Origin: JAIOSM01 sp964593725
GTDB taxonomy: Bacteria > Desulfobacterota > Desulfobacteria > Desulfobacterales > Desulfobacteraceae
Reading direction: 5' to 3'
Assembly: GCA_964593725.1 (NCBI GenBank)
Contig: CAZQJS010000001.1
Coordinates: forward strand, 1 to 64,000
DNA length: 64,000 bases
In this document: in pieces, positions 23,113 to 32,392 of the stretch
Layout of the letters: each line of letters begins with the position of its first letter
How positions within the stretch are numbered: position 1 is the stretch's first letter
Program-made: the position numbers and the translations under genes
Notes under the pieces: generated by a model
What the model was told of the DNA's origin: nothing
Seen by the model: the letters and a program-made list of their open reading frames with translations, nothing else
The model's database searches: none

Positions 23113-23697
23113 TTAGTTTGAAATACCTTTTGAAAATTCCTCTGCAAGTTCTTTTGATGTCATCACTCTAAGTAATGGATATAAAGGATTTTTCCGGTAT
23201 AAATCAAGGCATTGATGGTGTGCCTCCCTGGAGAACGATGCTGAACAATCTTCAAGTAAAACCGCCTTGAAATCATAGCAGAGCGCGTCCATTGCAGTTG
23301 TAAGTACGCAAAAATTTGTAGCAATTCCGGCAATGGCACACATGGTTACATTCAGTTCATTTAAGGATTTTTCAAGGTCTGTGTCAAAAAATCCTGAAAA
23401 TCTCGGCTTTGGAAACCATAAATCCCTCTTTTCCATGTTTAATGCATCAACAACTTCAGCTCCTTTTGTTCCTCTGATTGAATGGGGGTTCATTTTACCC
23501 TGGAATAGAAAATCATCTTCATCAAAGGCATCAGTACAGAATATTACAGGTAGTTTTTCAGCCCTGAAGATTTTAATTAAACTGTTAATCGGCGAAATTA
23601 TTTCAAGGGCAAAAGGGGTTATTGGATAGTGGTTTTCTTCTATAAAATAATCCTTTACCATGTCTATGATGATCAATGCTGTTTTTTCTCTGCCCAT
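23113..23697 (-). CDS. Isochorismatase-family cysteine hydrolase (nicotinamidase-like)
   Basis: A 194-residue cytoplasmic hydrolase. The catalytic triad of the family is visible: D12 in ALIIIDMVKDY, K97 in FPKPRFSGFF, and C130 in the GIATNFCVLTT segment with the cis-peptide before the nucleophile. The KPRFSGFFDTDLE layout resembles nicotinamidase and related amidases (for example biuret- or N-carbamoylsarcosine-type enzymes), and D-x-F metal ligands are plausible. It stands alone between the decarboxylase promoter and glgP, which is divergent. The substrate is unknown. AGGAGG-like CAGGAGGCTGAG precedes the ATG. Confidence 0.88.
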   Translation of the reverse strand: MGREKTALIIIDMVKDYFIEENHYPITPFALEIISPINSLIKIFRAEKLPVIFCTDAFDEDDFLFQGKMNPHSIRGTKGAEVVDALNMEKRDLWFPKPRFSGFFDTDLEKSLNELNVTMCAIAGIATNFCVLTTAMDALCYDFKAVLLEDCSASFSREAHHQCLDLYRKNPLYPLLRVMTSKELAEEFSKGISN

Positions 23698-23881
23698 CTC
23701 AGCCTCCTGTTTTCATGAACTCAAGTTTATTTTTCTTGATTTTATCTATTAATATTTATATTCTATAACATATCAGAGACAAAATTGAAATTTTCGCCCT
23801 GTCATTGGCTTTAAGATTACGAATCTTACTTTTATTTATTGTAATAATAATTGAATACGATCTATTTGTGGAGGTTGTGCC

Positions 23882-26374
23882 ATGGGAGAAGACAACTTGT
23901 TGCCCGATCAAGAGGAAAATAATCTGTCAGAATGTGAAAACTTAATTGATAAAATAAAATTTCATGTTAAATCAAACCTGGGTCAGGATATTGCAGACAT
24001 GAATAACTACTCATGTTTTGTAGGGCTTGCCCGGGCTGTCAGGGATTGTTTAATAGATAAGTGGATTGAAACCCAGCAGTCCTGTAAAGACTTGCTTGTT
24101 AAACGAATGTTTTACCTTTCATGTGAATTTCTGCCTGGAAGGTTTTTAATGAATTATTTAACAAGTCTTGGCATAAAAGATCTTGCTTTGGAAGCTTTAG
24201 AAAGACTTGGCTTTGATCTTGATGAAATAATTGAAGAGGAATGGGATGCAGGGCTTGGAAACGGTGGACTTGGCAGGCTTGCATCGTGTTATATGGATTC
24301 CATTGCAACTCTTTCCATTCCTGGGTATGGCTATGGAATTCATTATGATTATGGAATTTTTCACCAGACCATTGTTAATGGTTATCAATATGAGAAAAGT
24401 GATAACTGGATGCGCCGGGGCAACCCATGGGATATTATCAGAAGTGAAATAAGTTATAAAATACAGTTTTATGGCAGAACAGAAGCATACACAGATATAC
24501 ACGGACGTAAAAGATTCAGATGGGTTGACAGTGATAATCTCAATGCCATTGCATGTGATATTTTAATACCAGGTTTTGGTAATGAATTTGTTACTAATAT
24601 GAGATTGTGGATGGCAGTATCAAACAGGGAATTTGATCTTAAGGAATTCAATCGTGGAGATTATATCGGTGCTGTAGAGTCAAAAATTTTATCAGAAACC
24701 GTTTCTAAGGTTTTGTATCCTTCCGATGAAAATGAAAAGGGCAGGGAGTTGAGACTTAAACAGCAATTCTTTTTTGTATCGGCATCATTGCAGGATATTA
24801 TCAGACAATACAGGAAAGAACATAACTCCCTTAAGAAAATCCATGAATGGGCAGCAATTCAATTAAATGATACACACCCATCCATTGCTATTCCAGAATT
24901 CATGCGCCTGCTTATGGATGAAGAGGGCCTGAATTGGAATGAAGCATGGACAATATGTATCAATACATTTGCATATACTAACCACACTGTTCTCCCAGAG
25001 GCCCTTGAAACCTGGCCTGTTGACCTTATAGGTACTCTTCTTCCAAGGCATCTGGAGATCATCTTTGAAATAAACGGACAGTTTTTAAAAGCAGTTGAAA
25101 ATGAGAACCCTGGTAATCCTGAACTGTTATCCAGACTCTCTATTATAGATGAGGATGGAATAAGAAGAGTCAGAATGGCACATCTTGCAATTGTTGGAAG
25201 CCACAGTGTAAATGGTGTTGCAGCATTGCATTCTGAAATTCTAAAAAAACGGCTTTTTAAGGATTTCAATATTTTCTTTAAAGAGAAAATACAAAATGTG
25301 ACCAATGGTATTACACCAAGAAGGTGGTTATACCAGGCAAACACAAAGCTTTCTCAATTAATAACATCTGCCATTGGTGAAAAATGGATAACAAATTTAG
25401 ACGAACTTGAAAATCTGAAGACCTATGCAGATGATTCATCTTTTTGTGAAAAATGGCATAATATAAAACTTGACAACAAAAGACAACTTGCAAGATATAC
25501 ACTCAGAAAAATAGGTATTGGTGTGAATCCTGAAAGTCTGTTCGATATTCATGTTAAGCGGATACATGAGTATAAACGCCAACTTTTAAATATTCTTAAT
25601 GTTATTACTTTGTACAATAGAATATTGCAAAGGAATGAAACCGGACAAATTAAACAGATATTTTTCTTTGCAGGTAAAGCTGCTCCTGCATATTTCCAGG
25701 CAAAACTAATAATTAAATTAATTAATTCAGTTGCCCATGCCATAAATAATGAACCCAGAGTAAAAGAAAAAATAGGAGTGGTTTTTCTGCCTAATTATTG
25801 TGTCTCCCAGGCTGAAATAATCATCCCGGCAGCTGAGATTTCAGAACAGATCTCAACAGCCGGTATGGAAGCATCAGGGACCGGGAACATGAAGTTATCT
25901 TTGAACGGTGCTCTTACCATTGGTACCCTTGACGGTGCCAATGTTGAGATTTTAGAAGCAGTTGGAAAAGAGAACATGTTTATTTTCGGATTAAAAGATT
26001 ATGAAGTTCAGAATTTAAGGTCCAATGGTTATGACCCTGTAAAGATATACAAAGAAGATGGAGAACTTAAACAAGTGCTTGATTTAATAAAGTCTGGTCA
26101 TTTTTCCCATGATAAAAATCTGTTTAAACCAATTATTGATTCTTTACTTAATCAGGGTGACTACTTCATGGTTCTTGCCGATTATAGAAGTTACATATCT
26201 GCCCAGGAAAGGGCCAGGAATTTATATGCTGATCCGGATGAATGGACAAAAAGGTCAATTCTTACCGTTGCAGGTATGGGCTATTTCTCAAGCGACAGAG
26301 CAGTATCAGAGTATGTAGATAATATATGGGATGTAAATTGTCTTAATTTAAACAGTAAAAGCAGGAGGGAATAA
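23882..26374 (+). CDS. glgP: Glycogen/alpha-glucan phosphorylase
   Basis: An 830-residue cytoplasmic enzyme that releases glucose-1-phosphate from alpha-1,4-glucan using phosphate. The PLP-binding Lys is K671 in the EASGTGNMKLSLNGAL segment, followed by GTLDGANVEI. The N-terminal domain contains YLSCEFLPGRFLMNYL and the GLGNGGLGRLASCYMDS active-site region; QLNDTHPSIAIPEFMR and the RIHEYKRQLLNI segment are also standard. Full family length. GGAGG lies nine bases before the ATG. It suggests polysaccharide storage in this anaerobe, although no glgA, glgB or glgC is in the window. It is followed at one base by the EAL-HDOD gene, probably in one transcript. Confidence 0.96.
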   Translation: MGEDNLLPDQEENNLSECENLIDKIKFHVKSNLGQDIADMNNYSCFVGLARAVRDCLIDKWIETQQSCKDLLVKRMFYLSCEFLPGRFLMNYLTSLGIKDLALEALERLGFDLDEIIEEEWDAGLGNGGLGRLASCYMDSIATLSIPGYGYGIHYDYGIFHQTIVNGYQYEKSDNWMRRGNPWDIIRSEISYKIQFYGRTEAYTDIHGRKRFRWVDSDNLNAIACDILIPGFGNEFVTNMRLWMAVSNREFDLKEFNRGDYIGAVESKILSETVSKVLYPSDENEKGRELRLKQQFFFVSASLQDIIRQYRKEHNSLKKIHEWAAIQLNDTHPSIAIPEFMRLLMDEEGLNWNEAWTICINTFAYTNHTVLPEALETWPVDLIGTLLPRHLEIIFEINGQFLKAVENENPGNPELLSRLSIIDEDGIRRVRMAHLAIVGSHSVNGVAALHSEILKKRLFKDFNIFFKEKIQNVTNGITPRRWLYQANTKLSQLITSAIGEKWITNLDELENLKTYADDSSFCEKWHNIKLDNKRQLARYTLRKIGIGVNPESLFDIHVKRIHEYKRQLLNILNVITLYNRILQRNETGQIKQIFFFAGKAAPAYFQAKLIIKLINSVAHAINNEPRVKEKIGVVFLPNYCVSQAEIIIPAAEISEQISTAGMEASGTGNMKLSLNGALTIGTLDGANVEILEAVGKENMFIFGLKDYEVQNLRSNGYDPVKIYKEDGELKQVLDLIKSGHFSHDKNLFKPIIDSLLNQGDYFMVLADYRSYISAQERARNLYADPDEWTKRSILTVAGMGYFSSDRAVSEYVDNIWDVNCLNLNSKSRRE

Positions 26375-26375
26375 A

Positions 26376-27617
26376 ATGGGAGATGAAACCTGCAGGAACG
26401 AGGCAAACAAAGTAATGTCCTTTACAAGACTTCCGATTTTTGATTCAAAACAACATCTCTGGGGATATGAATTAAAACATATATCCAGAAAAAATTTCTC
26501 TTTAACAAGTGAACAGGAAAATATTGCATCTGGTGCTTATATGGCATTGCAGGAAATACTTGTAAAAAAGAAAAAAATTATGATGAGTTTTTCAGGTTCA
26601 GATATTATTAAACATCTTCCCTATGCCCTTCCGCCTAAAAGAGCTGTGGTAAAGATAACTGAGACTGGTAATACAAATAAAGAATTAATCACTGCTGTGA
26701 AACAGCTGAAAGATGACGGGTATCAAATTGCCGTGGCCTGGGCAATGGATTATAAACAGAATAAATCTATATTTGATATGAAAGATATTATATGTTTTGA
26801 TGTTTCAGATCTGAATAAGATTAAAATTGCAGGTCTGCTCCATGGCAATGAGTCAGACAATGTAAAACTTCTTGCAAATAATATTGCAACCGGTGAAAGA
26901 TTTGAAATTTGCAGAAACTCAGGTTTTGAATTGTATCAGGGCTCCTTTTTTAAACAACCTGAAAATTTATCTGTAAAAAAGCTATCTTCCAGTGCTGCAT
27001 CACGGTTTCAACTCCTAAAAGTCATTGAACAGAACGACCCGGATTTTGATATGGTTGCAAAGGTAATTGGGCAGGATGTTGCAATAAGTTTTAAACTAAT
27101 GTCATACCTTAACTCAGCAGCTTTTGGATTCAGACAGAAGGTTGAGACCATTAAAGATGCCATCACCATGCTTGGGTGGCGTAATATGAAAAACTGGCTC
27201 AGAGTTGCACTTTTAAGTGATATTGCAGAATCCAGGCACTCTTCAGAACTTGTTTTTCTATCTGTACAAAGGGGAAAGTTTTTAGAAAAAGTGATTCTGG
27301 ACCATGACTTCTGGGGATTTAAACCTGACAGTCTGTTTTTACTGGGTATGTTTTCCCTGCTGGATGCAATGCTTGGACAGCCAATGGAAGAGATTACTAA
27401 ATATCTGCCTTTGTCCGGAAAAATAAAAAAAGCACTTTGTGGTGATAAAAACAATGAATATTATCCTTTGTTATGTCTTGCAGAATATTATGAAGAAGCT
27501 GAATGGGATAAGGGAACACAGATGGTGATACAACTCGGACTTAATCAGGAAAAGGTTGAAAAAGCTTTACATCTTGCCATTGATTGGGCTAATAAATTAG
27601 AAAAGGTCCAAAACTAA
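26376..27617 (+). CDS. EAL-HDOD (YuxH-type) signalling protein
   Basis: A 413-residue two-domain protein. The N-terminal part opens with TRLPIFDSKQHLWGYELKHI, the start of a YuxH-like EAL domain, but the metal-binding and catalytic Glu motifs of a c-di-GMP phosphodiesterase are not evident, so it is probably a non-catalytic EAL. The C-terminal HDOD domain (from about 205, SSAASRFQLLKVIEQNDPDF; then VAISFKLMSYLNSAAFGF and ITMLGWRNMKNWLRVALLSD) is a helical HD-related output module without the HD metal residues. These proteins link c-di-GMP or stress sensing to other regulators. AGGAGGG precedes the ATG and overlaps the end of glgP. Confidence 0.9.
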   Translation: MGDETCRNEANKVMSFTRLPIFDSKQHLWGYELKHISRKNFSLTSEQENIASGAYMALQEILVKKKKIMMSFSGSDIIKHLPYALPPKRAVVKITETGNTNKELITAVKQLKDDGYQIAVAWAMDYKQNKSIFDMKDIICFDVSDLNKIKIAGLLHGNESDNVKLLANNIATGERFEICRNSGFELYQGSFFKQPENLSVKKLSSSAASRFQLLKVIEQNDPDFDMVAKVIGQDVAISFKLMSYLNSAAFGFRQKVETIKDAITMLGWRNMKNWLRVALLSDIAESRHSSELVFLSVQRGKFLEKVILDHDFWGFKPDSLFLLGMFSLLDAMLGQPMEEITKYLPLSGKIKKALCGDKNNEYYPLLCLAEYYEEAEWDKGTQMVIQLGLNQEKVEKALHLAIDWANKLEKVQN

Positions 27618-27635
27618 TATATTCAGGAGATGTTT

Positions 27636-28175
27636 ATGTTTACACTTGATAATACTTTATTGGTTATGATCGATGTCCAGGGAAAACTTGCAGGTTTGAT
27701 GTATGATAGAGAAAAACTGTATAAAAACCTTGAAACCATTGTAAAAGCAATGAATAAACTTAAAATTCCAATCATATGGATGGAACAGGTGCCAGAAAAA
27801 TTAGGTCCGACAATTGATCAGGTAGCTTGTAACTTATCAGATATTGAACCAATCCCTAAGCATACGTTCTCCTGCTGTGATAATGACCGGTTTCAAAAAA
27901 AATTAAAAAAAATAAAGAGAAAAAATATCCTTGTTGCAGGCATTGAAACACATATCTGCGTATTTCAGACAGGTTATGATCTTATCAATTCAGGATATGA
28001 AGTAGGAGTGATCTCAGATTGTGTTTCCTCCAGAACCCAATCCAATAAAACCATAGGACTTGAAAGGATGAAAATGTCAGGGGTTATTATCACAAGTGTT
28101 GAAATGACACTTTTCGAGCTTATGAAGTCAACCAAAGCTGAAGGATTCAGGGATATTACCAGATTAATTAAATAG
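27636..28175 (+). CDS. Isochorismatase-family cysteine hydrolase (YcaC-like)
   Basis: About 179 residues from the ATG at 27636, six bases behind AGGAG; the ATG at 27630 is too close to that site. Catalytic residues are D13 in LLVMIDVQGKL, K75 in PIPKHTFSC, and C108 in the GIETHICVFQTGYDL segment with the GIE cis-peptide. The GIETHICV pattern and short length fit YcaC-like hydrolases, whose physiological substrates are mostly unknown. It is 18 bases after the EAL-HDOD gene and may belong to the glgP operon. Confidence 0.88.
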   Translation: MFTLDNTLLVMIDVQGKLAGLMYDREKLYKNLETIVKAMNKLKIPIIWMEQVPEKLGPTIDQVACNLSDIEPIPKHTFSCCDNDRFQKKLKKIKRKNILVAGIETHICVFQTGYDLINSGYEVGVISDCVSSRTQSNKTIGLERMKMSGVIITSVEMTLFELMKSTKAEGFRDITRLIK

Positions 28176-28222
28176 ACTGAACAGGTTTTCTTCCTTTGCC
28201 GTAATAGATATTGATTCTATTT

Positions 28223-28849
28223 TCATGCCAGGGTTTTAAATCCTGTTTTTTCCGGTGCCTGACAGTTTTTATTGACTTTTAAGGCATGGCCTGCTCTCTT
28301 TTTGTCTCCAAAGGCTTTTTCTTCCATTGCATTGGCTTTCTCTTCTGCTCTTTTTGCAATCAACTCTGACATGGCTTTTGTACTTATACTCATGGCAGTT
28401 GAAGCTACTTTTCTGTCCTGGGGAGATGGATCAGACGGTGCAAGAGCAGCTCTCCTGACGCTGTGCATCTTTTTAATGGTTGCTTCCGGGTCGTCAGGGA
28501 CCTTGGATGTATCTATTTTCACTTCTCCAGAGACAGCATATCGTTTACCGTCAGGACCTGTTTTATATGAATAGTTTGCCCCTGCAAGCACAAACCTTCC
28601 TCCAGCTATCACATGGGCCATTTCATGCCTTTTTACAGCCTGGTCAATATGCTGCAATTCAGCAATAAGCAGTTTTTCAGATTCTGTAAATTCATGGTTG
28701 CTGCCATGGATGTTTTTTGATTCTGCCTCTTTTTTTTCAACTGATTTTTCACCTGATTTGTCAATGCCGGCTGACTCTTTTCCTTGAGTACCTTGTGACC
28801 TTAAATCATTTTTTTTGTAATCATCTATGTTAATAGAATTTATATTCAA
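28223..28849 (-). CDS. Putative metalloprotease, SprA-related (CJM1_0395) family
   Basis: About 208 residues with a TTG start at 28849 behind GGGAGGAAG; the longer ATG frame to 28882 has no such site. The N-terminal 70 residues are charged and disordered (KKEAESKN repeats of Lys/Glu). The conserved core reads VKRHEMAHVIAGGRFV, an HExxH zinc motif, followed by SYKTGPDGKRYAVSGEV and the VRRAALAPSDPSPQDRKVA segment that marks this family. A helical Ala/Glu-rich tail follows. Despite the HExxH there is no proven protease activity in the family. No signal peptide is seen. It converges on the hydrolase gene at 27.6-28.2 kb. Confidence 0.82.
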   Translation of the reverse strand: MNINSINIDDYKKNDLRSQGTQGKESAGIDKSGEKSVEKKEAESKNIHGSNHEFTESEKLLIAELQHIDQAVKRHEMAHVIAGGRFVLAGANYSYKTGPDGKRYAVSGEVKIDTSKVPDDPEATIKKMHSVRRAALAPSDPSPQDRKVASTAMSISTKAMSELIAKRAEEKANAMEEKAFGDKKRAGHALKVNKNCQAPEKTGFKTLA

Positions 28850-29244
28850 AACTTCCTCCCGGAAATATGATATAATTATCAAATTATGTTATCGGCATTT
28901 ACCTGTTGATTATTTAATTTCCAGCAATTCCTGGTGGTTATTTTTAAAAGTATTGATCAGTCAGATACCTTTGAACGGATCTGAAAAATCTGATGATATT
29001 AATTTTTTTACTGTTCGAAAATTCCCGGCTTATTTAATCAGCTTAGAGCTGCATTGCCCAAACACAGCATTGTCTGAATATTTTAAAAATAATTTTTGAC
29101 CGGGAATTGCTGTTTAATTTTTTTATTATTTGACAATGGAAAATAATTCTGATATATTTTGAGGTTCGTGTAAGATGTGAAATATATCATGGTGGATTTG
29201 TTCATTATATTACACTGAATACTTATTTACAAGGATGAATCTAA
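28850..29244. other. Intergenic region upstream of hisB
   Basis: About 395 bases without a credible gene. A 90-codon plus-strand frame at 28827-29099 lacks a ribosome site and overlaps the TTG-started gene, so it is rejected. The only clear signal is the hisB promoter at 29130-29158. An imperfect dyad around ATTTTAAAAATAATTTTTGA near 29080 is unexplained. Confidence 0.5.
29130..29158 (+). promoter_or_regulatory. Sigma70 promoter of the hisB-hisA-dnaG-rpoD run
   Basis: Consensus TTGACA, a 17-base spacer and TATATT. It lies about 87 bases before hisB, leaving an 80-base leader. Confidence 0.75.
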
Positions 29245-29832
29245 ATGGGTCGAAGTGCTTCGGTTAGCCGTGAAACCAAAGAGACAAATATTCAAATAGA
29301 TATAAACCTTGATGGCTCTGGAAAATCAGATATCCAAACCTCCATTCCTTTTTTTGATCATATGCTTACTCTCTTTTCAGTACATGGTTTTTTTGATACA
29401 AAAATCAAAGCGTTCGGAGATACTGATGTGGATTTCCACCACCTTGTGGAAGATGTCGGCCTGGTACTGGGTGAAGCTTTTTCAAATGCACTTGGCAACA
29501 GAAAAGGAATACTCAGATATGGTGAAGCATCTGTTCCAATGGATGAAGCATTGTCCAGGGTGAATATTGACCTGTCCAACCGTCCATATCTTGTGTACAA
29601 TATTCCATCAGAAATAAACGTCAGGGGTTCTTTTGATGCATACCTTGCAAAGGAATTCTTCCGGGCATTTTGTGTAAAAGCAGGTTTGAATCTCCATATT
29701 AATACCCACTATGGTGACAATGAACATCATATTCTTGAATCAATTTTCAAGGCCCTTGGAAGAGCCATGGACCGGGCATGTACAATTGACTCAAATATTT
29801 CCGGAACTCTTTCAAGTAAAGGCAGTTTGTGA
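29245..29832 (+). CDS. hisB: Imidazoleglycerol-phosphate dehydratase
   Basis: A 195-residue monofunctional enzyme that converts imidazole-glycerol phosphate to imidazole-acetol phosphate in histidine synthesis. The manganese-binding His/Glu motifs are intact: IPFFDHMLTLFSVHGFFD, DVDFHHLVEDVGLVLGEAF, and the C-terminal DNEHHILESIFKALGRA. The N-terminal RETKETNIQIDINLDG is typical. Weak AAGGATG-type ribosome site. It is followed by hisA; hisH and hisF, usually adjacent, are missing from the window. Confidence 0.97.
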   Translation: MGRSASVSRETKETNIQIDINLDGSGKSDIQTSIPFFDHMLTLFSVHGFFDTKIKAFGDTDVDFHHLVEDVGLVLGEAFSNALGNRKGILRYGEASVPMDEALSRVNIDLSNRPYLVYNIPSEINVRGSFDAYLAKEFFRAFCVKAGLNLHINTHYGDNEHHILESIFKALGRAMDRACTIDSNISGTLSSKGSL

Positions 29833-29868
29833 AAATAAATTTATATTTAAATTTAAGGTTAATTATTA

Positions 29869-30585
29869 ATGCTTATTATTCCAGCCATTGATATTAAACA
29901 GGGAAAATGCGTTAGACTGCAGCAGGGTAACATGGATCTTGAAACACAGTATTCTGATGATCCTGTAAGCGTTGCTTTGCAGTGGGAGGCATGTGGTGCC
30001 AGCCTGATTCACATTGTTGATCTGGATGGTGCCTTTAAAAAAGATATAGTTAATCACAAAACCATAAAAAAGATTATTGAAAACATTAATACTCCCATCC
30101 AGGTGGGAGGAGGTATCAGAAACAAAGATACGGTTAAGATGTATCTTGATCTTGGTGTCAATAGAGTTATTTTAGGCAGTGCTGCTCTTTATAACCCTGA
30201 ATTTGTCATTGATGTATGTAAAAAATATCCTGAAAGGATAGTGGTTGGGATAGATGCCAGGGATGGAAAAGTTGCAGTGGAAGGCTGGAGCAGAATCAGT
30301 GACATGAATGCTGTTGACCTTGCAAAGAGATATGAATCAAAAGGTGTGGCAGCAATTATTTTTACAGATATAAGACGGGATGGGATGCAGACCGGGCCTG
30401 ACATTGAAGGTACTGAAAAGCTTGCAGCAGCAGTTGATATTCCTGTTATTGCTTCCGGAGGAGTCTCCTCATTGGAAGATGTCAAGGAATTGTTGAAATA
30501 TAAAGATATCTTTGGTGTAATTACCGGCAGAGCTCTTTATGAAAAAAAACTTGACCTTAAAGAGGCAATAGAAATTTCAACTTAA
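29869..30585 (+). CDS. hisA: Phosphoribosylformimino-5-aminoimidazole carboxamide ribotide isomerase
   Basis: A 238-residue TIM-barrel isomerase opening the ring of ProFAR to PRFAR in histidine synthesis. The first catalytic Asp is in MLIIPAIDIKQGKCVRL, the second in the FTDIRRDGMQTGPDIEG segment; phosphate-binding loops QVGGGIR and IASGGVSS are present. Length is standard. It starts 36 bases after hisB and ends five bases before dnaG. Confidence 0.97.
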   Translation: MLIIPAIDIKQGKCVRLQQGNMDLETQYSDDPVSVALQWEACGASLIHIVDLDGAFKKDIVNHKTIKKIIENINTPIQVGGGIRNKDTVKMYLDLGVNRVILGSAALYNPEFVIDVCKKYPERIVVGIDARDGKVAVEGWSRISDMNAVDLAKRYESKGVAAIIFTDIRRDGMQTGPDIEGTEKLAAAVDIPVIASGGVSSLEDVKELLKYKDIFGVITGRALYEKKLDLKEAIEIST

Positions 30586-30590
30586 AACCC

Positions 30591-32363
30591 ATGTATATTC
30601 CTGAAGATAAAATTGCTGAAATAATCAATGCATCTGATATTGTAGATGTGATATCAGAATCTGTTATCCTTAAAAAATCGGGACAGAATCTTATGGGATT
30701 GTGCCCTTTTCATTCTGAAAAAACCCCTTCTTTTTCTGTAAGCCCGGGTAAACAGATATTCCATTGTTTTGGATGCGGAGTTGGTGGTAATGTTTTTTCC
30801 TTTCTTATGAAGCATTTCAGTATCACATTCCCTGAAGCTGTAAAAATGCTTGCACGCAAATATAATATCACCATTGAACCCGGCAGTTTAAGCCCGGAAA
30901 AAAAGAAATCTTTCAACCTTAAGCAGGGGCTCTACAACCTTAATAAAAATATAATGGCCTATTACAATGATTTGCTGGTCACTAAAAAGCAAGGTCAGCC
31001 AGCAAGACATTATCTGAATAATCGCGGCATAGATGATGATATTATTGAAAAATTTAAACTTGGGTTTGCCATGGATTCCTGGGATTCCCTGGTCAGTTTT
31101 TATAAAAAATTATCAATTCCCAGAAATATTGCTGAAAAATCCGGGCTTGTTCTGCAGAAAAAAACAGGCAATGGCTACTATGACAGGTTCAGGAACAGAA
31201 TAATATTTCCGATATTTGATATTAATATGCAGGTTGCAGGCTTTGGCGGAAGAGTAATGGATGACTCACTGCCTAAATATTTAAATTCACCTGAAACACC
31301 GGTCTATAATAAAAGCAGGATTTTATATGGACTTAATGTGTCAAAGACCCATTGCAGGCTGAAAGAACATGTTTATATTGTTGAAGGATATTTTGATTTT
31401 CTCTCTTTGTTTCAAAACGGCATTAAAAATGCCGTGGCAAGCTTAGGCACTGCCTTAACTGAACAACATGTCAGAATACTTAAAGGGTATGCAAAACAGG
31501 TGACCCTGGTCTTTGATTCTGACGAGGCAGGCCTTAAAGCTGCAAAGAGAAGCATTGATATTTTTATTAATCAAGGCATTGAACTTAGAATTCTTGTTCT
31601 TCCCAAAGGACAGGACCCTGATTCATTTATTATGGCATCAGGGAAAGATGCATTTGAAAAAAAAGCGGCGCAAGCCATGACAATTATGGAATTTCTCTTG
31701 ACAATGGCAATGGCAGAACATGGAAACTCTATCCAGGGAAGGGTTGCTGTTTTAGATGAGATGAAAATACACCTGGCTAAAATTCAGGACAGAGTATTAA
31801 GATCATTACATATTAGAGAGATTTCAGAAAAATTAAATGTTGATGAGAAGGCTGTATTGGAAAAAGTTAAGGAAGAGTACAATTCCATTAAAAGTAAAAA
31901 AAGGTTTTCATTGACTGTTTCTGAAAATTTACAGGAAGATTCCCATGAATCATATAGAAGAGAAGAGCAGATGATATCTTTAATGCTGCAGTATCCTGAA
32001 ATCCTCAGCCAGGTCAGAGCAAGGAATGTTCTTGATTATTTTTATTCTGAAAAATTAAAAAAAATTGGATTAAAAGCCCTGTCTCTTGATTGTGAAAAAG
32101 ACCAGTTTTTATCACAATTCATGGCAGGAATTGAGAATAGTGAAGATTTTAAAATTATTTCTTTGTTATTGATTTTTGAGAATGATGATATACATGCTGT
32201 TGTGGATAAATCAGATGCTCTTATGAAACGGATAATTAAACTTAAAAAGAAAAACGATAATTACATTACAAACAAAATTAAGGCAGCAGAGAAAAACAGT
32301 GATGCTGATATTTTTGAACTGCTTGAGAAAAAACAGAATGAAATTCAACAAATACATAAATAA
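30591..32363 (+). CDS. dnaG: DNA primase
   Basis: A 590-residue primase making RNA primers at the replication fork. The N-terminal CHC2 zinc finger reads CPFHSEKTPSFSV then CFGCGVGGNV. The TOPRIM catalytic core contains VEGYFDFLSLFQNGI and the FDSDEAGLKAAKRS metal-binding motif. The C-terminal helicase-interaction domain follows from about residue 430. The ribosome site is weak and the gene is six bases behind hisA, so coupling is likely. Together with rpoD it forms the dnaG-rpoD part of the macromolecular-synthesis operon; rpsU is not adjacent. Confidence 0.96.
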   Translation: MYIPEDKIAEIINASDIVDVISESVILKKSGQNLMGLCPFHSEKTPSFSVSPGKQIFHCFGCGVGGNVFSFLMKHFSITFPEAVKMLARKYNITIEPGSLSPEKKKSFNLKQGLYNLNKNIMAYYNDLLVTKKQGQPARHYLNNRGIDDDIIEKFKLGFAMDSWDSLVSFYKKLSIPRNIAEKSGLVLQKKTGNGYYDRFRNRIIFPIFDINMQVAGFGGRVMDDSLPKYLNSPETPVYNKSRILYGLNVSKTHCRLKEHVYIVEGYFDFLSLFQNGIKNAVASLGTALTEQHVRILKGYAKQVTLVFDSDEAGLKAAKRSIDIFINQGIELRILVLPKGQDPDSFIMASGKDAFEKKAAQAMTIMEFLLTMAMAEHGNSIQGRVAVLDEMKIHLAKIQDRVLRSLHIREISEKLNVDEKAVLEKVKEEYNSIKSKKRFSLTVSENLQEDSHESYRREEQMISLMLQYPEILSQVRARNVLDYFYSEKLKKIGLKALSLDCEKDQFLSQFMAGIENSEDFKIISLLLIFENDDIHAVVDKSDALMKRIIKLKKKNDNYITNKIKAAEKNSDADIFELLEKKQNEIQQIHK

Positions 32364-32392
32364 AAATTAATAAGGCTTTGGGGAGGAATTTT

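Noticed and set aside
28827..29099. Plus-strand 90-codon open frame
   Set aside because: No ribosome site, overlaps the TTG-started metalloprotease-like gene, and its composition is that of AT-rich intergenic DNA.
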